This document shows, one piece after another, positions 9,151 to 17,495 of a stretch of 64,000 bases of DNA. Source of the stretch: Marinicella marina. GTDB taxonomy: Bacteria > Pseudomonadota > Gammaproteobacteria > Xanthomonadales > Marinicellaceae. A program made the position numbers and the translations under genes. Positions within the stretch are counted from its first letter, which is position 1. The number at the start of each line of letters is the position of its first letter. The stretch lies in assembly GCF_030065545.1 (NCBI RefSeq), contig NZ_JASJNC010000003.1, positions 422,251 to 486,250 of the forward strand. The letters are read 5' to 3'. The notes below the pieces were generated by a model. The model saw only the letters and a program-made list of their open reading frames with translations. It searched no databases and was not told the origin of the DNA.

Positions 9151-9906
9151 ATGGCAGAGGTCTTACAATGGGTGGTGTTGGCTTTGGTTCAGGGTTTGAC
9201 CGAATTTTTACCCATCTCATCCTCTGCTCACTTGATTCTGGCCTCGCAGTTCGCAGGTTGGCAAGACCAAGGTCTGGTGATGGACATCGCTGCTCATTTT
9301 GGTTCATTGTTGGCGGTCATTTGGTATTACCGCAAAGATGTTCTGAGTTTGTTAACTGGCCAAGACTGGCCTTTGTTTCAACAAATTTTATTGGCCAGTA
9401 TCCCTTTGGCGATGACAGGTTTGTTGTTTGCAGATTTTATTGATAGCCACCTCCGTGCCGCATGGGTAATTGCCGCAGCCTCGGTTATTTTTGGGGTGTT
9501 ACTGTGGTTCAGCCAAAGACACAGCAGCAACAAAACACTCGACTTAAAAGCAGCGCTGATCATTGGTTTTGCCCAGTGCCTGGCTCTGATTCCAGGCGCC
9601 TCAAGGTCTGGGGTCACCATGACCGCGGGAATGGCATTGGGACTGAGTAAAACCGCTGCAGCTAAATTTTCTTTTCTGCTGGCCATCCCAGCCATCTTAA
9701 TGGTTTCGGCCTATGGTGCATTGAAACTGCTACAAACACCACAAAGTTATGACATCACTGGAGTCATTACCATCACCTCGCTGAGTTTTCTTGCCGCTTG
9801 GTTGTGTATCCACTTCTTCATGAAGTTCATCCAAAAAATTGATTTTATTTGGTTCATGCACTACCGAATATTATTGGCTCTTTTGATCATGCTGACATTG
9901 CTATGA
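9151..9906 (+). CDS. uppP: Undecaprenyl-diphosphatase
   Basis: The 251-residue polytopic membrane protein has both BacA/UppP signatures: QGLTEFLPISSSAH at 14-27 and PGASRSG at 148-154, containing the catalytic Ser and Arg residues. It dephosphorylates undecaprenyl diphosphate to the lipid carrier used for peptidoglycan and other envelope polymers, acting on the periplasmic face. It is slightly shorter than the 273-residue E. coli enzyme. The start codon directly follows the stop of the TPR gene, and its stop overlaps the next gene (ATGA), so it is embedded in the operon. Confidence 0.95.
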   Translation: MAEVLQWVVLALVQGLTEFLPISSSAHLILASQFAGWQDQGLVMDIAAHFGSLLAVIWYYRKDVLSLLTGQDWPLFQQILLASIPLAMTGLLFADFIDSHLRAAWVIAAASVIFGVLLWFSQRHSSNKTLDLKAALIIGFAQCLALIPGASRSGVTMTAGMALGLSKTAAAKFSFLLAIPAILMVSAYGALKLLQTPQSYDITGVITITSLSFLAAWLCIHFFMKFIQKIDFIWFMHYRILLALLIMLTLL

Positions 9907-10763
9907 ATAACCCAAAAACCATCACATTTGAGACCCGCTACGGCAACATTGCTGCCTTACAATGGGGCGCTGGAAACAGCCATAAAATGTTGGCCTTGCA
10001 CGGCTGGTTAGACAACGCGGCCAGTTTTTCACACATCGCCCCGCTACTGGCAGCACAAGGACATGAAGTCACTGCCATTGATTTTCCTGGACACGGGCAT
10101 TCGGATCATCGTGCTCCTGGGCACAACTATGGTTTCATTGATTATGTGATGGACATCCAAGCAGTGGTTAAACAGCTGGAAACGCCTGTACATTTGTTGT
10201 GTCATTCAATGGGTGCCGCCATCGCCGTTATGTATGCCGCGGCTTTTCCTGAGCACATCAAAAGAATGGTGTTGTTAGAAAACTTAGGTCCCATACCACC
10301 CTACCAACCCGGTAAAGCCGTTGAGTCGCTGCGCGAAGCTTTGAAGTTATGGGATAAGCACTCATTGGTACACAAAAGGTTTTATCAGAATATTGATGAG
10401 GCCATCGCAGCACGCAATGAAGCCACCCCTATGGCTGCTGAAATCATCAGACCGTTGGTTGAGCGGGGTTTGTGCGAAACCCCACAAGGCTACCATTGGC
10501 GTACCGATAAACGCTTGCGCTTGCGCAGTTTTTTTAGGATGGCTGAGGCACAAATTCAAGAATACTTGGCAGCCACATCTGTACCGACCCAACTGATCAT
10601 CGGTAAACCCAGGACTTATGCTCTGCAGTACCCGATGTTTGAGGCACGGCTTGAGTCATTGAAACCGGATGAATTTGTAGAGATCAAAGGTGATCATCAC
10701 TTGCACATGAGCCAAGCCAGTGATGTTGCTGAAAAAATACTCAGCTTTTTAAGCCAGGATTGA
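9903..10763 (+). CDS. Alpha/beta-hydrolase, SERHL/MEST-like
   Basis: The protein is taken from ATG 9903 (286 residues), which overlaps the uppP stop in an ATGA. An upstream in-frame TTG at 9849 would lie inside uppP and add unrelated residues. HGWLDNAASF near residue 35 is the oxyanion motif typical of serine-hydrolase-like (SERHL) proteins; the nucleophile elbow is CHSMGAA, and GDHHLHM near the end supplies the catalytic His. It is a cytoplasmic hydrolase of unknown substrate. It is the last gene of the operon; a strong hairpin terminator follows within 5 bp. Confidence 0.85.
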   Translation: MNNPKTITFETRYGNIAALQWGAGNSHKMLALHGWLDNAASFSHIAPLLAAQGHEVTAIDFPGHGHSDHRAPGHNYGFIDYVMDIQAVVKQLETPVHLLCHSMGAAIAVMYAAAFPEHIKRMVLLENLGPIPPYQPGKAVESLREALKLWDKHSLVHKRFYQNIDEAIAARNEATPMAAEIIRPLVERGLCETPQGYHWRTDKRLRLRSFFRMAEAQIQEYLAATSVPTQLIIGKPRTYALQYPMFEARLESLKPDEFVEIKGDHHLHMSQASDVAEKILSFLSQD

Positions 10764-10765
10764 AA

Positions 10766-10809
10766 TCAGCAACCACCGCCTATTAATGCGGAGGTTGCTG
10801 ACTGTTTTT
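10766..10809 (+). terminator. Rho-independent terminator of the plsC-to-hydrolase operon
   Basis: A 14-bp stem with one mismatch (TCAGCAACCACCGC pairing with GCGGAGGTTGCTGA) and an 8-nt loop is followed by CTGTTTTTA. It begins 3 nt after the hydrolase stop. The AbgT gene ends on the other strand at 10815, so the hairpin may act in both directions, though the U-tract is better on the plus strand. Confidence 0.85.
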
Positions 10810-10814
10810 ATTAA

Positions 10815-12371
10815 TTAACCTGCAGGGTAAACGTAGCTGGCTTGCAGACCCAATGGAATGCCTAAGTACCAATAAGCCAATAAGAACAACGTCCAACCAA
10901 CCAAAAAGGCTATAGAGAACGGAATCATCAACGCGATCAATGTACCCACTCCAGTGTCTTTGACATATTTCTGGCAATACACCACAACCAATGGGAAGTA
11001 CGGCATCAATGGTGTGATGATGTTGGAACTCGAATCACCGACACGATAAGCAGCCTGAGTCAAATCAGGCGATATACCCAACTGCATCAACATCGGCACA
11101 AAAATCGGCGCGAGCAACGCCCATTTACCTGAGGCCGATCCAACAAACAAGTTAACAAAGGCCGTCAAAAAGATAATGCCTACCACTGTAACAGCACTGG
11201 GTAAAGCCAGCGCTTTGAGCATTTGTGCCCCTTCAATCGCCAATAAAGCACCGAGATTAGATTTGGCAAAAGCGGCCACAAATAAGGCGCAGAAGAAAAC
11301 CATAACCAAGTAGTAAGACATGCCATTCATGGCTTTGGTCATCGCATCTATCATGTCTTTAGAGCTTTTAAAGGTGCCTGAAACAAAACCATAGATGGCA
11401 CCAGGAATCCAAAACAATAAGAAAATCAAAGGTACGATGGACTGCATCAGCGGTGCTTGAAATACCGCCAATTCGCCTTCATAACGCAACGGTGAATCTT
11501 CTGACCAAGAAGCCCAAACCAACAAGCCAATACCCACTAACATCACTGTCGAGGCAATATAAAATGATTTCCTCTCGGTAACAGAAATCTCATCCAGCTT
11601 AGGCAAGTCTTCGGTATCACCGTCCAGTTCTGTGGATGCCAGTCTGGGTTCAATGATTTTATCAGTGATGTACCAACCAACCAATACGATGAATAAACTA
11701 GAGGCCGATGTGAAGGCCCAGTTATTCAACGGATTAACCGCCATTTCAGGTTGAATGATTTGCGCTGCACTTTGGGTAAAACTTTGCAGCAAGGGGTCGA
11801 TACCAGATGGCACAAAATTGGCACTGAAACCACCACTAACACCAGCGAATGCTGCAGCAATACCAGCCAATGGATGACGCCCCATGGCGTAATAGATGAC
11901 GCCTGCTAAAGGTATCACCAATACATAACCCGCATCTGTGGCAGTGTGAGAGACGATTGCCACCAGAATAATCACCGGGGTAAGAAGTGCTTTGGGGGTC
12001 CTGCGTAGCATCAGTTTAATGGCCGTGTTGATGTAGCCAGAGTGTTCGGCAACACCGACACCCATCATCGCTACCAACACCACACCCAGTGGTGCAAACC
12101 CAGTGAATGTGGTGACCATGGTTGAGAGGAAATTGGCCAGTGCATCACCGGTAAGTAAATTGTTGATGATGATCGGGGCATCGCTGCGCGGATCAATGGC
12201 ACTGAAATTAACCCCAGATAATAACCAAGAAAGCACCCAAATGATTAACAGTGCAAAAAGGAAGATGATGGCAGGATCAGGTAACTTATTACCCACCCGC
12301 TCGACTGAATTTAAAAAGCGTTGAACCCAGCTTTGTTTCACTGGTGTTTCAGGTGCTGCAGTATCGTTCAC
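10815..12371 (-). CDS. AbgT-family transporter
   Basis: The 518-residue polytopic protein matches the AbgT family (p-aminobenzoyl-glutamate transporter, MtrF). The N-terminal VERVGNKLPDPAIIF segment and the FVNLFVGSASGKWALLAPIFVP region are both typical. Members import p-aminobenzoyl-glutamate or export sulfonamides and folate breakdown products using an ion gradient. The start is a GTG at 12371, preceded by GAGGAG at good spacing; a nearby ATG is out of frame. No abgA/abgB hydrolase genes are adjacent, so an efflux role is as likely as uptake. It is monocistronic as far as visible. Confidence 0.92.
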   Translation of the reverse strand: MNDTAAPETPVKQSWVQRFLNSVERVGNKLPDPAIIFLFALLIIWVLSWLLSGVNFSAIDPRSDAPIIINNLLTGDALANFLSTMVTTFTGFAPLGVVLVAMMGVGVAEHSGYINTAIKLMLRRTPKALLTPVIILVAIVSHTATDAGYVLVIPLAGVIYYAMGRHPLAGIAAAFAGVSGGFSANFVPSGIDPLLQSFTQSAAQIIQPEMAVNPLNNWAFTSASSLFIVLVGWYITDKIIEPRLASTELDGDTEDLPKLDEISVTERKSFYIASTVMLVGIGLLVWASWSEDSPLRYEGELAVFQAPLMQSIVPLIFLLFWIPGAIYGFVSGTFKSSKDMIDAMTKAMNGMSYYLVMVFFCALFVAAFAKSNLGALLAIEGAQMLKALALPSAVTVVGIIFLTAFVNLFVGSASGKWALLAPIFVPMLMQLGISPDLTQAAYRVGDSSSNIITPLMPYFPLVVVYCQKYVKDTGVGTLIALMIPFSIAFLVGWTLFLLAYWYLGIPLGLQASYVYPAG

Positions 12372-12459
12372 ATTGGACTCCTCAATTAGTTGGAAATGTT
12401 ATACCCAATATGCTGCCTTTATTCAAGCCAGCCAGCTTGAAAAGGTCAAATACTTGAAG

Positions 12460-12981
12460 TTAAAAATCAGCCCTGTTGTAGGCAATGTGATGTTCTGATT
12501 TACTGCCATCTTGGTGTTTCATAACGATGTACCCATCTATTTTATCTGCACCATTTTGATAAAAACTTAAACCCGAAAAGTGCACGGCTTTGTCTTCAAT
12601 CTTAACCAAAGGAAACTCTACGAAATCCGCTTTGTCTTCCCAAGCAACAAAATCAGCACTGAAGTGCTTAACCAATAAAACCAAGCCGTCACCTTGTTCC
12701 TTGATCAGCATCAGTTCGTAAAAGTCGACACCCTTATCTTCATCGTACAGTTTCCACATGCCAACCATCGATCCGGCTGAAGCAGGATTCCACACTTCCT
12801 CAAAACGACTGCCAAAGGCAGTGCCCTGCCAAGCGCCTACCAGCCAAGCGACATCAGTCAATTGACCTTTGCCAAGTGGTGCATCAGTTGATAGATGGTA
12901 GGTATGTTCAGTCAATTTCTCTTGTGCCATAACCATGCCACTGAAAAAGCAGATGATGAGGGCCAGGATTGTTTTGTTCAT
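12460..12981 (-). CDS. Exported DUF6265-family protein
   Basis: The 173-residue protein has a clear signal peptide (residues 1-19, ending VMA-QE). After it comes the DUF6265 pattern: WLVGAWQG near 46-53, then EEVWNPASAGSMVGMWK and a lipocalin-like succession of beta strands. The function of this family is unknown; a small beta-barrel that binds a ligand in the periplasm is a reasonable guess. ATG 12981 has the Shine-Dalgarno sequence GCAGGAG. It lies 70 bp downstream of the DUF885 gene with a perfect hairpin in between, so partial read-through is possible. Confidence 0.75.
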   Translation of the reverse strand: MNKTILALIICFFSGMVMAQEKLTEHTYHLSTDAPLGKGQLTDVAWLVGAWQGTAFGSRFEEVWNPASAGSMVGMWKLYDEDKGVDFYELMLIKEQGDGLVLLVKHFSADFVAWEDKADFVEFPLVKIEDKAVHFSGLSFYQNGADKIDGYIVMKHQDGSKSEHHIAYNRADF

Positions 12982-13003
12982 GTTAACTCCTGCTTCACTG
13001 AGG

Positions 13004-13029
13004 GCTCACTCAAAACAATTTGAGTGAGC
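13004..13029. other. Perfect 11-bp hairpin between two minus-strand genes
   Basis: GCTCACTCAAA and TTTGAGTGAGC pair perfectly around an ACAA loop. It lies between the stop of the DUF885 gene and the start of the DUF6265 gene. There is no U-tract on the minus strand, so it is not a classic intrinsic terminator. It could be an mRNA-stabilising or processing stem. Confidence 0.6.
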
Positions 13030-13051
13030 TGTGAGGTGTTGGTTTACACCA

Positions 13052-14848
13052 TTAAACGGCTTCAGCAATGTATTTGTCAACCAAACCTTCAAGAATGGTC
13101 AATGGCACGGCACCATTTTTCAATACCACATTATGAAATTCACGGATGTCATAACGATCGCCCAAAGCAGCTTTGGCCTTTGCTCTCAATTCCATGATCT
13201 TAATCATACCCACCTTGTAGGCCAAAGCCTGACCTGGCCACACAATGTAGCGTTCAATTTCAGAAACCACATCAGTCATGGTCATGCCAGTGGTAGATGC
13301 CATGTAATCAATGGCCTGTTCGCGGCTCCAACGTTTGTGGTGGATACCGGTATCAACCACCAACCTCACTGCACGCAACAGTTCGGCTTGTAGGCGACCT
13401 AAATTACTGAAGGGTTCTTGTTGGTAACCTTGTTCCCAAGCCAAACGTTCAGCATACAAAGCCCAACCCTCTGAATAAGCGGTAAATCCAATGAAATTCC
13501 TGAAACTGGGTAAGCCCTCTAATTCAGTCCTGATAGCTATCTGAAAATGATGACCCGGCACGGCCTCATGATAAGCCAAGGTTCGCATGCTCCACTTTGG
13601 CGTGGCTTTGATGTCGTATAAATTGGCATAAAAAATACCAGGTCTTGAACCATCTGGTGCTGGCCCTCTGTAGGAACCGCCAGCGGCTGTTTTTTGTCTG
13701 AATTCGGGCACTTTTTTGACCACCACATCGGCTTTGGGCTTGATGTCAAAAACAGCATCCATGCCCAACTCAATCTCATCAATCATGGCCACATAATCAA
13801 CTAAGATTTGTTCACGGCCGGCATCGGTATCTGGATAGAGAAACTGTGGATCTTCACCCAACATCCGCATGGCCTCGCCCACTGTTTGTTGGTTATAGCC
13901 TTGAGCTGATAAAATCTCGGACATCTCTGACAGGATTCGATCCACTTCAGCCAAACCCAATTGATGCAATTCTTCAGCGGTGTACTCAGTGGTAGTCATG
14001 GCTTTGATACGACTTTGATAATATGCATCACCATCGGGTAATTTCCATACCCCGGCATCGGTGGTGGCTTGTGGCAACAATTCATTATAAAGTGCCAGGT
14101 ATCGATCATAAGCCGGTAACACAATGTCTTCCATGTGTGTGACCATTTGCGCTTTGAGTTGTTCCTTTTGGGCCGTTTCAACTTCACCCAATTGATCTAC
14201 TTTTTCAAAGAAGTCTTTAACCAAAGGGTTTTCAGCCATTTCGGGATCACGGATGTTATGTAAATTTTCAATGATTTTTTCAATCACAAAGCGTGGCGGT
14301 AAGATGCCCAATGCGTGTTCTTTCCTCACGGCGGTCAGAGTGTTATCAAAATAACGACCGATTTGTGACACCCGGGATAAGTAGTCCTCGGCATCACCCA
14401 CATCCTCAATGCGGTGGGTGGTGGTCATGTAATTGATGATGCCCTGATAACTGCCACCCCTTTGGGTCACACTGTAACCATGGTCTTTGTACTTCAAGCT
14501 ATCCATCTCGCCTTGCAGGAAAAACTTCAAGATGTCGTATGAAATTGCCGCTTGTCCAGTCAGTTCGCTGCGGTCATATTCGAGCAAATGCTCATAGCTC
14601 TTCTGCAACAACGCCAAGCCCTTTTCATTGGCAGCTGCTGAATTATCATCCAATTGATCATTCCAAAAACCAATGCCCAAATCAGTCATGGTCTGGGGAC
14701 TTTCCCAAACAAACTCAACAAAGATTTTTTCATAAAAGTGATTGATGAAAAATGGTCTGAACCAAATCAGATTAACCACAAACACCAACAACAAAAACAA
14801 CGCCACCAACAATGTTCTTTTGGTGAATTTCCAAGCCCTACTTGCCAT
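13052..14848 (-). CDS. DUF885-family protein, predicted metallopeptidase
   Basis: The 598-residue protein has an N-terminal membrane anchor (about residues 12-32) that would place the rest in the periplasm. The DUF885 hallmark YHEAVPGHHFQ near residue 425, a variant zinc site of the HExxH type, is followed by an acidic residue in the AYSEGWALYAE segment. DUF885 proteins are related to M32-like metallopeptidases; the substrate is unknown. ATG 14848 has TAGGAGCG about nine bases upstream. The length is typical of the family. Confidence 0.85.
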   Translation of the reverse strand: MASRAWKFTKRTLLVALFLLLVFVVNLIWFRPFFINHFYEKIFVEFVWESPQTMTDLGIGFWNDQLDDNSAAANEKGLALLQKSYEHLLEYDRSELTGQAAISYDILKFFLQGEMDSLKYKDHGYSVTQRGGSYQGIINYMTTTHRIEDVGDAEDYLSRVSQIGRYFDNTLTAVRKEHALGILPPRFVIEKIIENLHNIRDPEMAENPLVKDFFEKVDQLGEVETAQKEQLKAQMVTHMEDIVLPAYDRYLALYNELLPQATTDAGVWKLPDGDAYYQSRIKAMTTTEYTAEELHQLGLAEVDRILSEMSEILSAQGYNQQTVGEAMRMLGEDPQFLYPDTDAGREQILVDYVAMIDEIELGMDAVFDIKPKADVVVKKVPEFRQKTAAGGSYRGPAPDGSRPGIFYANLYDIKATPKWSMRTLAYHEAVPGHHFQIAIRTELEGLPSFRNFIGFTAYSEGWALYAERLAWEQGYQQEPFSNLGRLQAELLRAVRLVVDTGIHHKRWSREQAIDYMASTTGMTMTDVVSEIERYIVWPGQALAYKVGMIKIMELRAKAKAALGDRYDIREFHNVVLKNGAVPLTILEGLVDKYIAEAV

Positions 14849-14986
14849 ACCTATACGCTCCTAATGAATGAATGACTTATCAACGAATCAAACCTTTAGA
14901 TGTTACCAATTATTTGATGTCAAAGGGGAAATGAAACAGCTCGCATGTCTTTGCTTCTCAATTTTGGGCAGCAAAAGTAATAGTCT

Positions 14987-15454
14987 TTAACGATATTGGG
15001 CTGCCGTGATGAACTGTCCAAATGATTCACACCATACAATGACCGTGTTAAAGGCTTCAACATCCACACCTGTGGGCACATCAATAATGAAATTATCAAA
15101 AGTCTTTACCGCTGCCACAGGCGTCATTTGAGATTTTAACTGGTTAAAGTCAGACTCTGTTTCGACAAACTGGGGCGACAAATACAAAATGTAATCAGGG
15201 CCAGGCGACATCGTGCCATTGAATGTGATGTGCTCATTACTGATCGTCACTTGACCTTCAGCTTGGTGTAAGAAATCACTGTCTTGTAAATCCTTGCTGA
15301 AAGTGGTTTGGTAATTGGCCGCAGCCGCCATACTGGCTACTTGGCTGGCACTGGGTGCATCTGGAGCGATCAAGATGGGCAAGGCATAGATACCAGCAGC
15401 AAAGCCAATAAAGCCTGCCAGTAAGTGGGTCAGTATTAAAAATAGTTTCTTCAT
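14987..15454 (-). CDS. Membrane-anchored DM13-domain protein
   Basis: The 155-residue protein has one N-terminal hydrophobic segment (residues about 5-30; an anchor or uncleaved signal). It is followed by a DM13 domain: DFLHQAEGQVTI, then GPDYILYLSP and the family's VIVWCESFGQFITAA ending with its conserved Cys. DM13 is proposed to be an electron-transfer or redox-sensing beta-sandwich using that cysteine. It is monocistronic and divergent from the cysteine-desulfurase-like gene. The domain match is good; the process served is unknown. Confidence 0.75.
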   Translation of the reverse strand: MKKLFLILTHLLAGFIGFAAGIYALPILIAPDAPSASQVASMAAAANYQTTFSKDLQDSDFLHQAEGQVTISNEHITFNGTMSPGPDYILYLSPQFVETESDFNQLKSQMTPVAAVKTFDNFIIDVPTGVDVEAFNTVIVWCESFGQFITAAQYR

Positions 15455-15617
15455 AGTTACTCGAATTTAATGGTTGTTTATATATTGACCTGAATTATCT
15501 GACAGGCTGACAATAAAATGACAGCTTAACATGGTTTTATTTTTCAGCGCATCATCCCCACGGCGTTTGCTCATCCACATGAACCTGTATAGAATGTGTC
15601 ATTTTTGAGGTGGTTTA

Positions 15618-16838
15618 ATGGACATCAATTGGGTCAGAGCGCAGTTCCCCGTATTCAATCAAGACCCTGAAATGGTGTTCATGGACAACGCCGGTGGTTC
15701 ACAAACTGTGGGCCATGCCATTACTGCCATCAGCGAATACCTGACCCATTATGATGTGCAACTGGGCGCCAGTTACTCAACCTCCGCCCAAGCTGCAAAA
15801 ATACTACAACAAGCCACCCAAGCGGTTCAAACTTACCTCAATGCAGCGCACATTGATGAGGTCATTGTGGGAGCCAGCAGCACCTCATTGGTCAGAATTT
15901 TATGCCTGAGTTTAGCTCAAGGTTGGCAAGCAGGTGATGAGGTCATCGTCACAGATGTCGACCATGAATGTAACCGAGCGGCGTGGTTTGAACTTGAAAA
16001 ACAAGGCATTGTGGTTAAGACCTGGCAAGTCAACCCTCAGACATATGAACTTGAAACCGATGCCTTATTGGATTTAATGACCAACAGCACAAAGTTGGTT
16101 TGTTTCACCCATGTCTCCAACATATTGGGCAGCATCAATCCGATTGAACAATGGACCCAATTGATTCATCAGCACGGCGCTCAAGTGTGTGTTGATGGCG
16201 TGGCTTACGCACCACACCGCCTGATAGATGTGCAAGCATGGGATGTTGATTATTACTATTTCAGTACTTATAAAACCTTTGGCCCGCATCAAGGGGTGAT
16301 GTACGGCAAACGTGACTTGCTCAATCAACTACCAGGCTTTAACCATGCCTTCATTAAAACTTCACCGTATAAATTCCAACCTGGCAATGTCAATTACGAG
16401 CTGTGTTACGCCATGGGCGCGGTGGTGCAGTATTTATGTGACTTGGGAGCGGGTAAGAGGGAAGCTGAAATCAATCGCTATCATTTAAAAAATGCTTATC
16501 ATCAAATCGCTCAGTATGAAGCAGAACTGATCAATCCACTGATTAAATATCTACACCAACACCCAGCCATTAATATCATAGGAATCAACCAGAGCACAGC
16601 TGAAAAGCGTGTCGCCACTCTATCATTTGTGCATAAGAACATCGATTCAAAAACCATTGTTGAACACGTTGATCCTTACCAAATCGGCATCCGATTTGGC
16701 GATTTCTACGCGGTTGAATTAATTAATCATCTTGGTTTGAGAGAAAAACAAGGTGTGGTTCGAGTGAGTTTGGCACATTACAACACGGCTGATGAAGTAG
16801 AAAAATTAATTAAATCATTAAAGGTTCTTTTCCTATAA
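15618..16838 (+). CDS. Cysteine-desulfurase-like PLP enzyme (aminotransferase class V)
   Basis: The 406-residue protein has the fold-type I layout: MDNAGGSQT near the N-terminus, an HVSNILGSINPI block, the DGVAYAPH aspartate region and the PLP lysine Lys219 in FSTYKTFGPHQG. This corresponds to the 'cysteine desulfurase-like' subfamily rather than IscS or SufS. No isc/suf genes are adjacent, so a role in Fe-S assembly is not supported by context. GAGGTGG precedes ATG 15618. The 3' end overlaps the convergent TPR gene by 6 bp. Confidence 0.85.
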   Translation: MDINWVRAQFPVFNQDPEMVFMDNAGGSQTVGHAITAISEYLTHYDVQLGASYSTSAQAAKILQQATQAVQTYLNAAHIDEVIVGASSTSLVRILCLSLAQGWQAGDEVIVTDVDHECNRAAWFELEKQGIVVKTWQVNPQTYELETDALLDLMTNSTKLVCFTHVSNILGSINPIEQWTQLIHQHGAQVCVDGVAYAPHRLIDVQAWDVDYYYFSTYKTFGPHQGVMYGKRDLLNQLPGFNHAFIKTSPYKFQPGNVNYELCYAMGAVVQYLCDLGAGKREAEINRYHLKNAYHQIAQYEAELINPLIKYLHQHPAINIIGINQSTAEKRVATLSFVHKNIDSKTIVEHVDPYQIGIRFGDFYAVELINHLGLREKQGVVRVSLAHYNTADEVEKLIKSLKVLFL

Positions 16839-17483
16839 AGTCAACGCTAATCTGATGTAGGCACTCTGGTATTCAAAATTATTGGGTGCAAGATTCAGCG
16901 CTTTTTCATAACTACTCAATGCTGATTTAAAGGCACCCCGAGCCTCTTGTGCCAGTCCAAGATTAAAATGTGCTTCATGAAATTTTTTATTAATTCTTGT
17001 TGCATTCATAAATGCAATAACTGCTTTATCATAATTTTCTTGTATGCTGTAAACTGATCCGAGGTTGTTATATATATTGTCATTTGGAATGACATCTTGA
17101 TTTGTTGGATCATTCTCCAGTGATAATAGGTAGTCTTTTTCTGCCAGATGATAGGCGTGAGTTTTTTGGTACAAAACCGCCCTATTGAAGTACGTCGAAG
17201 CTACTGACGGCTTGATTTCAATTGCAATTGAATAAAAGGCAATACTTTCAGAATATTTTTCCAATGCTTCTAGACAGTATGCTTTCCATAAGTTTGCCTG
17301 GAAATTATTTTTTTTTATTTTCAAAATTTGATCAAAAGACTTTAATGCCAAAGCATACTCTTCTGATTGGTACAGCTCTATACCCTGCTCACCTATTTGA
17401 TTAATATCAATGTCATTTTGGTTACTAAAACTCAGTGAAAGCGCAGTAAAAATTATCCAGATTTTTGATGGTTGATTAAACAT
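16833..17483 (-). CDS. Small TPR-repeat protein
   Basis: The 216-residue protein has a weakly signal-like N-terminus (hydrophobic residues about 7-20). About five TPR motifs follow, for example ALKSFDQILKIKKNNFQANL and AHFNLGLAQEARGAFKSALS. It is probably an exported or membrane-tethered protein-interaction module. Base composition is more AT-rich than the flanks. It lies 12 bp downstream of hrpA on the same strand and may be the last gene of that operon. No specific partner can be named. Confidence 0.7.
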   Translation of the reverse strand: MFNQPSKIWIIFTALSLSFSNQNDIDINQIGEQGIELYQSEEYALALKSFDQILKIKKNNFQANLWKAYCLEALEKYSESIAFYSIAIEIKPSVASTYFNRAVLYQKTHAYHLAEKDYLLSLENDPTNQDVIPNDNIYNNLGSVYSIQENYDKAVIAFMNATRINKKFHEAHFNLGLAQEARGAFKSALSSYEKALNLAPNNFEYQSAYIRLALTL

Positions 17484-17495
17484 ATAGCATTACAA

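Noticed and set aside
9849..9902. TTG start for the hydrolase within uppP
   Set aside because: The ATGA overlap at 9903 is the usual coupling form and the extra residues are out-of-frame uppP sequence.
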